This document shows positions 9,098-18,316 of a DNA stretch of 35,467 bases, piece after piece. The stretch covers positions 1 through 35,467 of the forward strand of contig JAIRTP010000017.1 in the NCBI GenBank assembly GCA_031254805.1, read 5' to 3'. The first letter of the stretch is position 1. The number at the start of each line of letters is the position of its first letter. A program made the position numbers and the translations under genes. The notes below the pieces were generated by a model. It worked only from the letters and a program-made list of their open reading frames with translations, had not been told where the DNA came from and did no database searches. This DNA comes from Bacteroidales bacterium (GTDB taxonomy: Bacteria; Bacteroidota; Bacteroidia; Bacteroidales; WRLA01).

Positions 9098-9479
9098 AGT
9101 CCAAAAAATTAACGTACAAGGCCGCGCTTTCTTTGTACCCATCCCAATTCCAAACAGGCTTATTGGCATTTGAAGTTATCTTGATCGCTTTGTCTGAACA
9201 GCACGGCGGATTTGGGATAGGTACTCCGAAACAACAAAGAAATTCAGCAGGCTCTTCAAAAAATTAACATAGACTACCCAAAATGAAACAGAGTTAGTGT
9301 TTAACAGTTTCTTTTTTCCTCTTTTACAATTTTTCGGCGTAATAATTCTTATTTGCTGCAAGGCATTCTCCAACCAGTTTGACGACGTGAAAACGATCCG
9401 TTACCAAGCAACTTTTTGGAAAAATATCTTCAGAAAAAAAATGCGATAAATACTTATTCAGTTTTATATTTTTTTTGCT
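9096..9479 (-). pseudogene. Decayed transposase remnant (ISL3/ISAon1-like)
   Basis: Reading the minus strand from 9479 gives 51 open codons ending at TAA (9324-9326). They contain SEDIFPKSCLVTDRFHVVKL, whose 'DRFHVVKLV' segment is characteristic of ISL3-type DDE transposases around the second catalytic Asp. The same frame then meets two more stops, followed by an open stretch of 56 codons (FFEEPAEF ... VWNWDGYKESAALYVNFLD) to a stop at 9096-9098. That stretch I do not recognise. No intact ORF or terminal repeats remain. The short phrase CTTCAAAAAA(T/A)TAAAC recurs near 9256 and 9496. Confidence 0.55.
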
Positions 9480-9581
9480 GAAAAGATTCCGACTCTTCAA
9501 AAAAATAAACGCGCTACGCTTTTACAACTGAATACTGACAGAAGGAGGAGCAAAAGCGAACATGGAAAATAACAATAAATC

Positions 9582-9604
9582 TCATTTCTCTTTATGAGAA
9601 ATGA
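9582..9604 (-). terminator. Terminator of the methylmalonyl-CoA decarboxylase operon
   Basis: TCATTTCTC (9582-9590) and GAGAAATGA (9596-9604) are exact reverse complements with a 5-base loop. On the minus strand the hairpin is 23 bases past the mmdB stop and is followed by GATTTATTGTT, a modest T tract. Confidence 0.6.
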
Positions 9605-9627
9605 CTGATTTTCTTAAGCTTTCAATA

Positions 9628-10803
9628 TTAATATAAGAAACTCAACAAGATACCTGCCGCAACGGCCGAACCGATAACGCCGGCAACGTTTGGTCCCATG
9701 GCGTGCATAAGCAAGTGATTTGTTTTATCATATTTCAACCCTTCAACTTGCGATACGCGCGCGCTATCAGGCACAGCCGAAACACCTGAATTTCCAATTA
9801 ACGGGTTAATTTTGTTTCCCTCTTTAAGGAAAAGATTTATAATCTTAACAAACAGAACGCCCGAAGCGGTAGCAATAATAAATGAAGCCGCTCCTAATCC
9901 AAAGATACCAAGCGATTTGTATGTGATAAATGTCGTAGCCTGCGTAGAAGCTCCTACCGTAAGGCCGATCAAGATGGTTACAATATCAATCATCGGTCCG
10001 CTTGCCGTGTTCGCTAAGCGTTTTGTTACGCCGCTTTCTTTCAATAAATTGCCAAAAAATAACATTCCCAACAAAGGCAATCCCGTCGGCACGATGAAAC
10101 ATGTTAAAATAATTCCAACGATCGGAAACATGATCTTTTCAAGTCTAGAAACTTGGCGAGGCGCTTTCATACGAATCGTGCGTTCTTTTTTAGTCGTCAA
10201 CAATCTCATTATAGGGGGTTGAATTAACGGCACCAACGCCATATAAGAGTATGCTGATACGGCTATAGCGCCCATCAGTTCGGGAGCCAGTTTCGAAGCA
10301 ATAAAAATAGCCGTCGGGCCGTCCGCTCCTCCGATAATACCAATCGCTCCCGCTTCTGCAGGAGAAAATCCGCTTTGTAATGCAATCGCATAAGCGGCAA
10401 AAATACCCATTTGCGCCGCCGCTCCGATCAACATCAATTTAGGATTGGATATCAATGCCGAAAAGTCGGTCATAGCCCCGATTCCAAGAAATATCAAAGG
10501 CGGATACCATCCGTTCTGAACGCCGTGATAAAGGATATTCAAAACGCTCCCCTCTTCATATATCCCGATCTTCAATCCCGGGAAAAACGGAATATTTCCA
10601 AGAATTATCCCAAACCCTATAGGAATTAAAAGCAATGGCTCATATTCTTTAGCAATGGCTAATGTGATAAAGAATAATCCAACCACAATCATTGCCAAGT
10701 GTCCAAACGTAAAATTGGCAAAGGCCGTATAGTCCCAAAATTGTACCAACTGATTCTGTACAAACTCAAAAAAACCGGAAGATGATGCATTTAATGTGAT
10801 CAT
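9628..10803 (-). CDS. mmdB: Sodium-pumping decarboxylase, beta subunit (OadB/MmdB)
   Basis: This integral membrane subunit decarboxylates carboxybiotin and couples it to Na+ export. The 391 residues contain about ten hydrophobic segments. The family signature GIIGGADGPTAIF lies around residue 155, with the Asp that binds Na+ in characterised homologues, and SAYSYMALVPLIQPPIM around 183, with the conserved Tyr/Ser. The C-terminus is hydrophobic (AGVIGSAVAAGILL). ATG at 10803 lies 4 bases after the mmdC stop, so the two are translationally coupled. The neighbouring epimerase makes methylmalonyl-CoA the likely substrate rather than oxaloacetate. Confidence 0.94.
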   Translation of the reverse strand: MITLNASSSGFFEFVQNQLVQFWDYTAFANFTFGHLAMIVVGLFFITLAIAKEYEPLLLIPIGFGIILGNIPFFPGLKIGIYEEGSVLNILYHGVQNGWYPPLIFLGIGAMTDFSALISNPKLMLIGAAAQMGIFAAYAIALQSGFSPAEAGAIGIIGGADGPTAIFIASKLAPELMGAIAVSAYSYMALVPLIQPPIMRLLTTKKERTIRMKAPRQVSRLEKIMFPIVGIILTCFIVPTGLPLLGMLFFGNLLKESGVTKRLANTASGPMIDIVTILIGLTVGASTQATTFITYKSLGIFGLGAASFIIATASGVLFVKIINLFLKEGNKINPLIGNSGVSAVPDSARVSQVEGLKYDKTNHLLMHAMGPNVAGVIGSAVAAGILLSFLY

Positions 10804-10807
10804 ATTT

Positions 10808-11230
10808 TTACTCCCCTATTACAATTAAGACATCGCCTTCTACTACAGCAGCACCTTGAGAAACTTTTATCTCCGTAACAGTTCCCGCTTTGTCCGACTC
10901 TATCATGTTCTCCATTTTCATCGCCTCAAGCATCAACACCTTTTGACCTATGCTTACTTTATCTCCTTGTTTTACAAAAACTTCAAGAATTGTTCCCGGT
11001 AATGGCGATTTTATAGTGCCTGTTACGCTGGTTGTTACTGCCGCCCCTTGATCGGTCGAAGGAACCGCCGTAGAACGAACCAATTTCGGCGTTTTTTGTT
11101 GTTTGATCTCTCTGTCTACGGTTACCGTATATGGAGTGCCATTTACCTCAACTTGAACCGTTTGATCTTCAACGCTCTTTATCTCTGTGGAATATTTATT
11201 CCCATTTATTATTAATTCATATTTTTTCAT
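10808..11230 (-). CDS. mmdC: Biotin carrier subunit of methylmalonyl-CoA decarboxylase
   Basis: The 140-residue protein ends in a biotinyl domain with EAMKMEN; the Lys of that motif carries biotin and shuttles CO2 from the carboxyltransferase to the membrane subunit. The N-terminal 50 residues form a beta-rich segment (YELIINGNKYSTEIKS), followed by a Thr/Ser/Pro/Val linker (about 50-70). The C-terminus is SQGAAVVEGDVLIVIGE. This is the normal size and layout for gamma subunits. It is 37 bases downstream of mmdD and 4 bases upstream of mmdB. Confidence 0.94.
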   Translation of the reverse strand: MKKYELIINGNKYSTEIKSVEDQTVQVEVNGTPYTVTVDREIKQQKTPKLVRSTAVPSTDQGAAVTTSVTGTIKSPLPGTILEVFVKQGDKVSIGQKVLMLEAMKMENMIESDKAGTVTEIKVSQGAAVVEGDVLIVIGE

Positions 11231-11267
11231 TGTTCCGTATAAATTTGAAAAAGAGTTTATTACATTC

Positions 11268-12245
11268 TTATTTTTTATATCCTCTATTATTAAAAAAATA
11301 GGTATTCAAACCATGTATTTTGGAACTCCAAGGAGAATACGTACGGGAAACTTTATTGATCGTCAACACTGTATTTTCCATATCGTGAAGTTCTTCATTG
11401 TATAAATGGATAGCCGTTGCAACAGCCGCATAAATTTCTCCGGTCATTTCCGAATCGGCAGGAATAGCCGCAGTTTTTCTATCCGAAACAGCAACTTTTA
11501 TATACGCTTTTTCTCTTTTTAAATAGCGTGATAAGAATACTTTTCCTAATCCTTTGAATACCAAATAGAGCATTAATAAAGATAAAAATACCACGGACAT
11601 TGCAATTACTGTCATACCTATCCCTGTCGAATCTTTGTCGGCAATCTCTTCCGACATTTTCGGCTTACGATATTGCAATGCAACAGCGTTATCCAAATTG
11701 ATATTATTTATTCCATTCGAGGCGTCTAGTACAATCATATCATATCCATCGTCCATCGCTCCGGCAATATATAACTCTTTTGCTTCATTGCTATAACTGA
11801 AAGCGTTAGCGCTACCTGCAAAAAACTGCTTGCTTATAATATTTCCTTTAAAATCTAAAACTCCCAAATAGCAACTGTCGCGATGCGAAGCGAGGAACAC
11901 AACATAATTTTGATAAATGGCGACTCCTTTAGGGCGATAAATATGTTGAACGTTATGTCTTCCCACATATTCATCAACTAGAATCACGCTAAATCTTCGT
12001 AATTCTTCTCCGTCATATTGAATAAGATCTACCGTATTATCTACACTGTTTAAGCTGACAAACAGGTTATTATCTTTATCAAAGACAAACATTTGCGGCG
12101 TCAACGGATCATACGCCTCTTTTTCTATGATAATGGTACTCTGCACGTTTTCACCCGCTTGAACTTGTTCTTGAGCCGTCGCCGATGAAATAGAAATGCC
12201 GAAAATCAGTAATAGAACGGTTATCAATGTTATCATTTTCTTCAT
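11268..12245 (-). CDS. mmdD: OadG-like delta subunit with extra periplasmic beta-rich N-domain
   Basis: The first ATG is at 12245, giving 325 residues; a TTG two codons earlier is less likely. A signal peptide (MKKMITLITVLLLIFGISIS, cut near SATAQ) is followed by about 180 residues of beta-rich sequence with propeller-like blades (MFVFDKDNNLFVSL, RPKGVAIYQNYVVFLAS, LGVLDFKGN). The OadG hallmark then appears: one membrane helix GIGMTVIAMSVVFLSLLMLY (about 207-230), then a cytoplasmic tail with EIYAAVATAIHLY. OadG/MmdD subunits assemble the pump and are often only about 80-100 residues, so the extracytoplasmic domain is a large addition. Its role is unknown. It could sense ligand or stabilise the complex. 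Confidence 0.82.
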   Translation of the reverse strand: MKKMITLITVLLLIFGISISSATAQEQVQAGENVQSTIIIEKEAYDPLTPQMFVFDKDNNLFVSLNSVDNTVDLIQYDGEELRRFSVILVDEYVGRHNVQHIYRPKGVAIYQNYVVFLASHRDSCYLGVLDFKGNIISKQFFAGSANAFSYSNEAKELYIAGAMDDGYDMIVLDASNGINNINLDNAVALQYRKPKMSEEIADKDSTGIGMTVIAMSVVFLSLLMLYLVFKGLGKVFLSRYLKREKAYIKVAVSDRKTAAIPADSEMTGEIYAAVATAIHLYNEELHDMENTVLTINKVSRTYSPWSSKIHGLNTYFFNNRGYKK

Positions 12246-12267
12246 TTTCAATTCCTGTTTTGATTTA

Positions 12268-13827
12268 TTAAAGAGGAATATTACTATGTTTTTTCGGAGG
12301 ATTGGTATCCTTTTTCGTAGCTAAAGCTTGCAACGCTTTAATCACGCGAAAACGGGTATTGCGCGGTTCGATAACGTCGTCGATAAATCCATATTTTGCA
12401 GCTACGTAAGGATTAGCAAACTTCTCGGTATATTCTTCCTCTTTTTCTGCGACAAATTTTGTACGTTCTTCAGGATCTTCAATTCCTTTTATTTGACGGC
12501 CAAATAATACTTCCGTTGCTCCGCTAGCTCCCATAACGGCAATTTCCGCAGAAGGCCAAGCATAATTGATATCGCCGCGAAGTTGCTTGCTGCTCATTAC
12601 GTCGTGCGCTCCGCCATAAGATTTACGCAATGTCACGGTAATTTTCGGGACGGTGGCTTCGCCGTAAGCAAACAAGAATTTTGCGCCATGGATAATGATC
12701 CCGCCATATTCTTGCGCCGTACCCGGAAGAAATCCCGGCACGTCGACCAACGTAACGATCGGGATATTGAAACAATCGCAAAAACGAACAAAACGGGCTC
12801 CTTTACGAGAGGCGTTAATATCGAGTACGCCGGCTAAATATTTCGGTTGATTGGCGACAATCCCAACAGAAATGCCATTGAAACGGGCAAAACCTATTAC
12901 CAAGTTAGCCGCATAATGACGATGCACCTCCATAAATTCTCCATTATCTACAATCGCATGAATGACATCTTTAACATCATACGGTTTATTCGGATTGTCC
13001 GGAATAATGGAATTTAAAGAATCTTCCAAACGATCGACAGGATCGGTATTTACTACCAATGGCGGTTCTTCCAGATTATTTTGCGGAATATAACTCAGCA
13101 ATTTTCGGATCAACATCAAGCCTTCTTCTTCTGTGTCGGCTACAAAATGCGTTACGCCCGATTTAGAAGCGTGCACCATAGCGCCGCCCAATTCCGCATC
13201 GGTAACAATTTCGTTGGTCACCGTCTTCACCACTTTAGGACCGGTAACGAACATATAACTGTTCTCTTTCGACATCATAATAAAATCGGTCAACGCCGGC
13301 GAATAAACCGCGCCGCCCGCGCATGGCCCGAAAATAGCGGAAATCTGAGGAATGACGCCCGATGCCATGATATTGCGCTGGAAAATTTCGGCATAACCTG
13401 CCAGACTTTGAACGCCCTCTTGAATGCGAGCGCCTCCGGAATCATTCAATCCGATAACAGGCGCGCCGACTTTCATCGCTTGGTCCATGATTTTACAGAT
13501 TTTTTTTGCAAACGTCTCCGACAAAGAACCCCCAAAGACCGTAAAATCCTGAGCGTAAACATAAACTAAACGTCCGTCGATGGTGCCGTAACCTGTAATA
13601 ACGCCGTCGCCCAAATAAACCTCTTTCTCCAAACCAAAGTCATGAGAACGATGGATTACGAACATATCAAATTCTTCAAAAGAACCTTCGTCAAGCAACA
13701 AGTCAATACGTTCGCGAGCCGTCAATTTATTTTTTTCATGTTGCTTGTCAATTCGCTTCCGACCGCCGCCCAACTTAGCTTCTTCTCTCTTGTCGAGCAA
13801 TTCCTTAATCTTATTTTCAAAAGCCAT
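12268..13827 (-). CDS. mmdA: Methylmalonyl-CoA decarboxylase alpha subunit (acyl-CoA carboxyltransferase)
   Basis: The 519-residue protein has two crotonase-like carboxyltransferase lobes. The N-lobe carries [26 protein letters not shown] and [16 protein letters not shown] (CoA-binding oxyanion loop). The C-lobe carries [21 protein letters not shown] and [18 protein letters not shown]. The protein transfers the carboxyl of (S)-methylmalonyl-CoA to biotin on MmdC. Propionyl-CoA carboxylase beta subunits look nearly identical; the adjacent membrane OadB subunit and epimerase, and the lack of a biotin carboxylase nearby, support the decarboxylase. It lies 22 bases before mmdD and 31 after mce. 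Confidence 0.93.
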   Translation of the reverse strand: MAFENKIKELLDKREEAKLGGGRKRIDKQHEKNKLTARERIDLLLDEGSFEEFDMFVIHRSHDFGLEKEVYLGDGVITGYGTIDGRLVYVYAQDFTVFGGSLSETFAKKICKIMDQAMKVGAPVIGLNDSGGARIQEGVQSLAGYAEIFQRNIMASGVIPQISAIFGPCAGGAVYSPALTDFIMMSKENSYMFVTGPKVVKTVTNEIVTDAELGGAMVHASKSGVTHFVADTEEEGLMLIRKLLSYIPQNNLEEPPLVVNTDPVDRLEDSLNSIIPDNPNKPYDVKDVIHAIVDNGEFMEVHRHYAANLVIGFARFNGISVGIVANQPKYLAGVLDINASRKGARFVRFCDCFNIPIVTLVDVPGFLPGTAQEYGGIIIHGAKFLFAYGEATVPKITVTLRKSYGGAHDVMSSKQLRGDINYAWPSAEIAVMGASGATEVLFGRQIKGIEDPEERTKFVAEKEEEYTEKFANPYVAAKYGFIDDVIEPRNTRFRVIKALQALATKKDTNPPKKHSNIPL

Positions 13828-13858
13828 TTTTTATTATATTTTGAGGTGAAAAAATGAT

Positions 13859-14260
13859 TTATTTACTGCAAAACTCCGTTAAAACGCCCAAAGTAGATTT
13901 CGGATGTAAAAATCCAATATTCAGTCCTTCCGCTCCTTTGCGCGATTTCTGGTCAATTAACTGCACGCCTTTTTCGGCCGCTTCCTGTAATGCGCGGTCG
14001 ACGTTCTCGACGGCAAAGGCTATATGATGAACGCCTGAGCCTTTTTTCTCCACAAATTTTCCAATCGGCCCTTCCGGATCGGTTGATTCCAATAATTCGA
14101 TCTTAACGTCTCCTACTTGAAAAAATGCGGTTTTTACCTTTTGATCCGCTACTTCTTCGATAGCGTAACATTTCAGTCCCATTACATTTTCCCAATAACG
14201 AATAGCGTCGTCAAGATTCGCAACAGCAATGCCAATATGCTCAATATGAGTTGATTTCAT
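13859..14260 (-). CDS. mce: Methylmalonyl-CoA epimerase
   Basis: This glyoxalase/VOC-fold enzyme interconverts (R)- and (S)-methylmalonyl-CoA. ATG at 14260 begins MKSTHIEHIGIAVANLDDA and gives 133 residues; a TTG two codons upstream is possible but weaker. Metal ligands fit the family: His in HIEHIGIAV, Glu in KIELLE, His in VHHIAFAV and Glu in LTEF. It leads the operon, providing the (S)-isomer for the decarboxylase or taking the mutase product in succinate-to-propionate fermentation. Confidence 0.95.
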   Translation of the reverse strand: MKSTHIEHIGIAVANLDDAIRYWENVMGLKCYAIEEVADQKVKTAFFQVGDVKIELLESTDPEGPIGKFVEKKGSGVHHIAFAVENVDRALQEAAEKGVQLIDQKSRKGAEGLNIGFLHPKSTLGVLTEFCSK

Positions 14261-14311
14261 GATCAATTGTATTTGTTTTTTATTTGAATTTTACCTCGTT
14301 TTTTATGCGTG

Positions 14312-14347
14312 CAAAGGTACGGTATAATTATTTATAAATGAAGCAAA
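14312..14347 (-). promoter_or_regulatory. Promoter of the mce-mmd operon
   Basis: On the minus strand TACCTTTG (14312-14319) matches TAnnTTTG, and TTTG (14344-14347) lies 24 bases upstream. The start codon of mce is 51 bases downstream. Confidence 0.55.
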
Positions 14348-14589
14348 AAGGTTATTTTTTCATTTCTTTTCATTTCTTTATAAATGATTAACAATTAACA
14401 CATTGGGATAATAAAATAAAGGTGGCAAAAATTTAGGTAAAATACGGAACGGGTATAAAAACTCTCAATAAAATTGAAATATTTTCATATGCCGACCTTG
14501 AAAAAATATATAATTATATATAACAAAATGGAGGATCGAGGGGGCAAAAAGTTAAAAGCAATGAAAATTGCGTGCGATTATTCAATAGG

Positions 14590-14773
14590 TCGGTTATTCA
14601 CGATTTAATAATTAAGCCTTCTCCTAAAACTTTGATTTCTTTCTCTTGGCGGTCGCATACCTAACACGTGGTTAGAGGTTTTTGCGAGATTGTTTTTTGC
14701 CAAGCTTAAATCTCTTCGAAGATTGAAAATCATTTTTCGGAGAAGGTGCTTAATTATCATACTCGGTTATTCA
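14590..14773. repeat. MITE-like palindromic element with flanking 11-base direct repeats
   Basis: ATAATTAAGCCTTCTCC (14608-14624) faces GGAGAAGGTGCTTAATTAT (14739-14757), its reverse complement apart from two inserted bases. Nested inside are TCTTGGC facing GCCAAG and CTAAC facing GTTAG. TCGGTTATTCA stands just outside on both sides (14590-14600 and 14763-14773), like a target duplication. No coding capacity is seen. It could instead be a structured RNA or a strong bidirectional terminator. Confidence 0.5.
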
Positions 14774-14776
14774 TAC

Positions 14777-15967
14777 TTAATTAACCATCATTTTCTTTGT
14801 ATTTGTCCGTTCGCCGTTAACGAATAAAGCATAGAGATAAGTTCCCGGAGGAAGACTCGAAAGCGATATTTCTGTCTGATAACTTCCCGCCGGCCTTGCG
14901 CCTAATGGGATCGTTTTCATTGATTGTCCCAATAGATTATAAATTACGATTGTAGCATCTGCGTCTAGCGACAAGCCATATTTAATACTCGTGGTTCCAT
15001 GCGCCGGATTGGGAATATTCTGCAACAATGCACCTTTTTGTTCGCCGAAGAAATCGAAATCATCTTTTTCTTGATCAATCTTCGGAAGCATAGCCGCTAA
15101 TTCCATCTTACGATTGCCAAATTCTCCTTGAGATTTAGGAATAAATTGCGGCATAGAAGAATAAATTGCATTTCCGGATTTTAGATCATTCGAATTCTCT
15201 CCCTGACCCATTAATAAAAATAATTCTCCCATATCGATCATGGCGAAGATACTGTCTTGAAAACTTGACAGATTTAATATTCGATCTTCATACCATTCAA
15301 TAGCATCTTGCCAATTTTCCGATTTTATATCGCAACGCGTTGCAAAAGGTCGGCCACTTCGTATAGAACACTATCGTTTACGATATAATCCGTCTCCCGA
15401 TAATATTTTTTTAACTCAAAGAAATCGTTTTTCAATACCGATTCCATAAATCTCCTTCCAATCTGGACTGAAGCATGGTCAGCGATACGATCTCTTCCGC
15501 CATGGAATACATCCCACGATCAAATTTTCCGGCCAAGCAAGCATGACTAAAGCAAAAAGGAGTTTTATTTTCATTGTTTAAAGAAAGAATCAAATCTGGC
15601 AAGCTTGCGGCTCCATCCCAAGTGATCTTCCCTCCATGCCCTGTATACATGAAAAATAACGTCCCGTTGTCCAATATATTTATTATACTATCGCGATAAG
15701 CAGAGTCCGAAGGGCAATCATGATAATTTAGGTATTTCAATTGATAGTCTTGCGACATATCGTCCAATAGCGTTTGATATTGCCCTACATAAGCGCTTTG
15801 CGGATGATAGAAAGGCAGGTTGCCATTGACGACTGCCAATTTATAACGCCAATCCTCAAACTTATACTCTGTTTCAAAGCGAATGCTTTTCTCTACTATG
15901 TTATGCAAGCGAAAAGCGCCACCGTAAAAGCGACAATAAAACACACACTAATCATTATTTTTTTCAT
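14777..15967 (-). pseudogene. Broken C25-family (gingipain-like) peptidase with T9SS sorting domain
   Basis: The piece begins with an intact signal peptide at 15967 (MKKIMISVCFIVAFTVALFA) that runs into a stop. In another frame it continues as a caspase-like C25 domain with the catalytic His segment YTGHGG and Cys segment FSHACLAGKFD (frame 15944-15432). The next frame gives ESVLKNDFFELKKYY, and a third gives ENWQDAIEWYEDRIL and runs to the end. The last part holds LLQNIPNPAHGTTS and a beta-rich tail ending TNTKKMMVN, a type A T9SS sorting domain. So at least three frame changes and a large deletion of the pro/N-terminal part are visible. The product would have been a secreted, surface-anchored Cys protease. 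Confidence 0.75.
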
Positions 15968-16013
15968 GATGCATATTTTTAAGGTTAGTAAATTAAAAGT
16001 TTATAAGCTAATT

Positions 16014-16241
16014 CTATTGTTTTATAACCTTTTTCATAATTGCTTCCCGTTTCGTTTCTATCCTTGCAAAATAAATCCCCACCGGAAAATGCGAGATATC
16101 AAAAGTCATTTCTGCAATTTCAAAAACCCATCTCCCGAAAATATCAAACAGCGTTATTTTTTCTATTCTCCATGCTCCGCTCTCCACTCTCAACTGTCCG
16201 TTCGTCGGATTGGAATAAACGACAAACGGATAGTCATTTTT
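16014..16241 (-). pseudogene. Remnant of a second T9SS cargo protein (C-terminal sorting domain only)
   Basis: On the minus strand about 73 codons read DYPFVVYSNPTNGQLRVE, then ITLFDIFGRWVFEI and FPVGIYFARIE, ending at TAG (16014-16016). This is the usual type A sorting-domain layout (NPT/NG, IFDxxGR, GIYFxRI). An in-frame TAA lies just upstream in AT-rich DNA and no body of the protein is present. It lies directly upstream of the C25 wreck on the same strand. Confidence 0.65.
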
Positions 16242-16289
16242 TAATTAATTAAAAAAGTTAAGCGCCTTTTCATATTCTTTTACTTCGGA

Positions 16290-16324
16290 TTGCGTATATG
16301 CGAGGCCTTTTTTATGTACATTTG
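16290..16324 (+). promoter_or_regulatory. Promoter of the DUF2027-Smr gene
   Basis: TTG (16290-16292) and, 24 bases later, TACATTTG (16317-16324) match the Bacteroidota -33/-7 pattern. The ATG follows after 27 bases. Confidence 0.5.
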
Positions 16325-16351
16325 CATTTCTAATGTTATAGCGTTGGCAAA

Positions 16352-17452
16352 ATGAAATATAATATTGGCGATAGGGTTCGTTTTCTGACCGAAAAGGGCG
16401 GCGGAGTTATTGTAAAAATCAATAATAGCAATATTGTCACCGTTCGCACCGATGACGATTTTGACATTCCATATCACATTAAAGATCTGGTAAAAATCGA
16501 ACAACAAGGTTCTGTCGGAGACTTTTTTAATACGGAGAAAGATAAAAAAGTTATTGAAAAAAAAGCCGCCGCCATTTCCGAAAAGACGAAGATTGAGGAA
16601 CAATATTTCGATGAACGCCATTCCAAAATCATCAAATATAAAAACCGTAACGCCATTCCGGAAGGAATTTATTTAGGTTGGTCGCCGCAAGACCAGAAAC
16701 TTTTGGTCTCCGGATATCTTGATCTTTATTTGATAAACGACACCCATTACGATATTCTATTCAGTTTATTCTTGCAAAATCAAAACGGCGTCTATACAGG
16801 CGCAGATTACGACGCTATTCCAGCGCATCAAAAGGTTTTATTGACAAGTTTTGATCGCGATAAATTAGAAAAATGGACAAAAGGCATCGTTCAAATCCTA
16901 TTGCATTCCGATAAAGCTTCATCCGTTATGACGCCTGTAAGCGCGTCGTTCAAAATTACTCCGGCTCGCTTCTACAAAGAAGATAATTACGTGGATTATA
17001 GCTTTTTGGAAGGGAAAACATTTGTATTTGAATTGTGCAAGTCGACCGCTTTCAAACCTTTGAACGTGCGCGACGAGAAAGAAGAAGTTGTTGAAACATT
17101 TTCCATATTGAAAACTTTCGCGCAACAATCCATCCCCGAAGCTTTTATCAAAAAACATCAAACATCGCCTCATGAAGCGGTCGTTGATCTTCATATCGAA
17201 TCGTTGACCGATAATTATCAAAAAATGAGCGACAGCGAGAAGTTCAACTATCAAGTGCGTTATTTTCAAAAATGTATCGACAGCGCAATCATCAATAAAA
17301 TCCCGAAAATTATTTTTATTCACGGCGTCGGACAAGGCGTTTTAAGGAAAGCCATTCTGGAAGTTTTAGAAGATTATCCAAATATAACAATACACGACGC
17401 TCCTATGCGACAATTCGGCGTCGGAGCAATAGAAACGCATATTCGTTCGTAA
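16352..17452 (+). CDS. DUF2027 and Smr domain protein
   Basis: The 366 residues begin MKYNIGDRVRFLTEKGGGVI, a small SH3-like beta domain, followed by a Lys/Glu-rich linker and the beta-rich DUF2027 body (about 100-240). The Smr domain (about 270-366) carries DLHIES (about 279) and HGVGQGVLR (about 323), the two signature motifs of MutS2-C/Smr nucleases. Smr domains cut or bind branched DNA or RNA, and in MutS2 and SmrB are linked to ribosome rescue. This stand-alone DUF2027 form is typical of Bacteroidota and its exact role is unknown. It is transcribed alone. Confidence 0.85.
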   Translation: MKYNIGDRVRFLTEKGGGVIVKINNSNIVTVRTDDDFDIPYHIKDLVKIEQQGSVGDFFNTEKDKKVIEKKAAAISEKTKIEEQYFDERHSKIIKYKNRNAIPEGIYLGWSPQDQKLLVSGYLDLYLINDTHYDILFSLFLQNQNGVYTGADYDAIPAHQKVLLTSFDRDKLEKWTKGIVQILLHSDKASSVMTPVSASFKITPARFYKEDNYVDYSFLEGKTFVFELCKSTAFKPLNVRDEKEEVVETFSILKTFAQQSIPEAFIKKHQTSPHEAVVDLHIESLTDNYQKMSDSEKFNYQVRYFQKCIDSAIINKIPKIIFIHGVGQGVLRKAILEVLEDYPNITIHDAPMRQFGVGAIETHIRS

Positions 17453-17645
17453 TTCGTCTTTTATGATCTTTACGCCTAAAACAACCAAAACCGCCGAATG
17501 AAAAATCCGGTTAAGTTCTTTGATTTTTCAGGATAGCTTTTCCTGCTGCGGATATATTCGATCGGCGTGCATAGATATTCCAACCGTATATCAATCAGAT
17601 TGTTGGGAAATGATATGACAATCCGGAAAAAAAGAACAGCAAACC

Positions 17646-18302
17646 TTATAATTCTGCCAATATCGTCTGTTTTCCTTTGACTCTATCTTTCAGGTTTACA
17701 TTCACTTTTGCATTTAGAGGAAGAAAAATATCTATTCGCGAGCCGAATTTAATGAATCCCATCTCTTCTCCTTGTATTGCTTTATCGCCTTCTTTCGGAT
17801 AACAGACAATACGGCACGCTACTGCTCCTGCAATTTGACGCATTAGAACTTCCTTATCGTTTTCGGTTTTTATTACGACGGTGGAACGTTCGTTTTTTTC
17901 GGATGATTTCGGATGCCATGCCACCAACTTTTTACCGGGGTGATATTTCACGTAACTTACTCTGCCGGAAATCGGAAACCAATTGATATGCACATTGTTG
18001 GTGCTCATAAATACAGAGACCAATATTCTTTTATCTTTAAAAAATTCTTTTTCATAAACCTCTTCAATAACGACTACTTTACCGTCGCAAGCGCTCAATA
18101 TCTTATTGGGAGAGACATTTGTTTTCCGTTTAGGAACTCTAAAAAAGCGAAGGATAAAAAGAAGCAACAACAACAACGCTACATAGCCGACAATATGCCA
18201 AACAGTTTGCGTCGAATGAAATATATTGATTATCAATGCTGTTAAGACTGCAAAAGATAAAACGCTAAGAATAATCTTTTTCCCTTCTTCATGTATTTTC
18301 AT
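17646..18302 (-). CDS. psd: Phosphatidylserine decarboxylase proenzyme
   Basis: This enzyme makes phosphatidylethanolamine from phosphatidylserine at the inner membrane. The 218-residue protein is of the short PSD type, with two N-terminal membrane segments (about 9-29 and 33-56). The catalytic body contains NNVHINWFPISGRV, KLVAWHPKSSEKNER and the self-cleavage segment IKFGSRIDIFLP, where the Ser after Gly becomes the pyruvoyl group. It starts at ATG 18302, 14 bases after cdsA, as the last gene of the minus-strand operon. Cotranscription with cdsA places two phospholipid steps together. Confidence 0.93.
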   Translation of the reverse strand: MKIHEEGKKIILSVLSFAVLTALIINIFHSTQTVWHIVGYVALLLLLLFILRFFRVPKRKTNVSPNKILSACDGKVVVIEEVYEKEFFKDKRILVSVFMSTNNVHINWFPISGRVSYVKYHPGKKLVAWHPKSSEKNERSTVVIKTENDKEVLMRQIAGAVACRIVCYPKEGDKAIQGEEMGFIKFGSRIDIFLPLNAKVNVNLKDRVKGKQTILAEL

Positions 18303-18316
18303 AACATTTTTAAATT

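Noticed and set aside
9812..10222. Plus-strand 136-codon frame
   Set aside because: Antisense shadow of mmdB, whose protein is clearly conserved.
13081..13569. Plus-strand 162-codon frame
   Set aside because: Antisense shadow of mmdA with His/Arg/Phe-rich random-looking composition.
15774..16244. Plus-strand 156-codon frame
   Set aside because: Antisense to the two T9SS cargo remnants, whose minus-strand translations show recognisable motifs.
17453..17645. Possible terminator or gene between Smr gene and psd
   Set aside because: Only weak 5-base stems (AACCG/CGGTT, CAGGA/TCCTG) without T tracts; nothing supportable.
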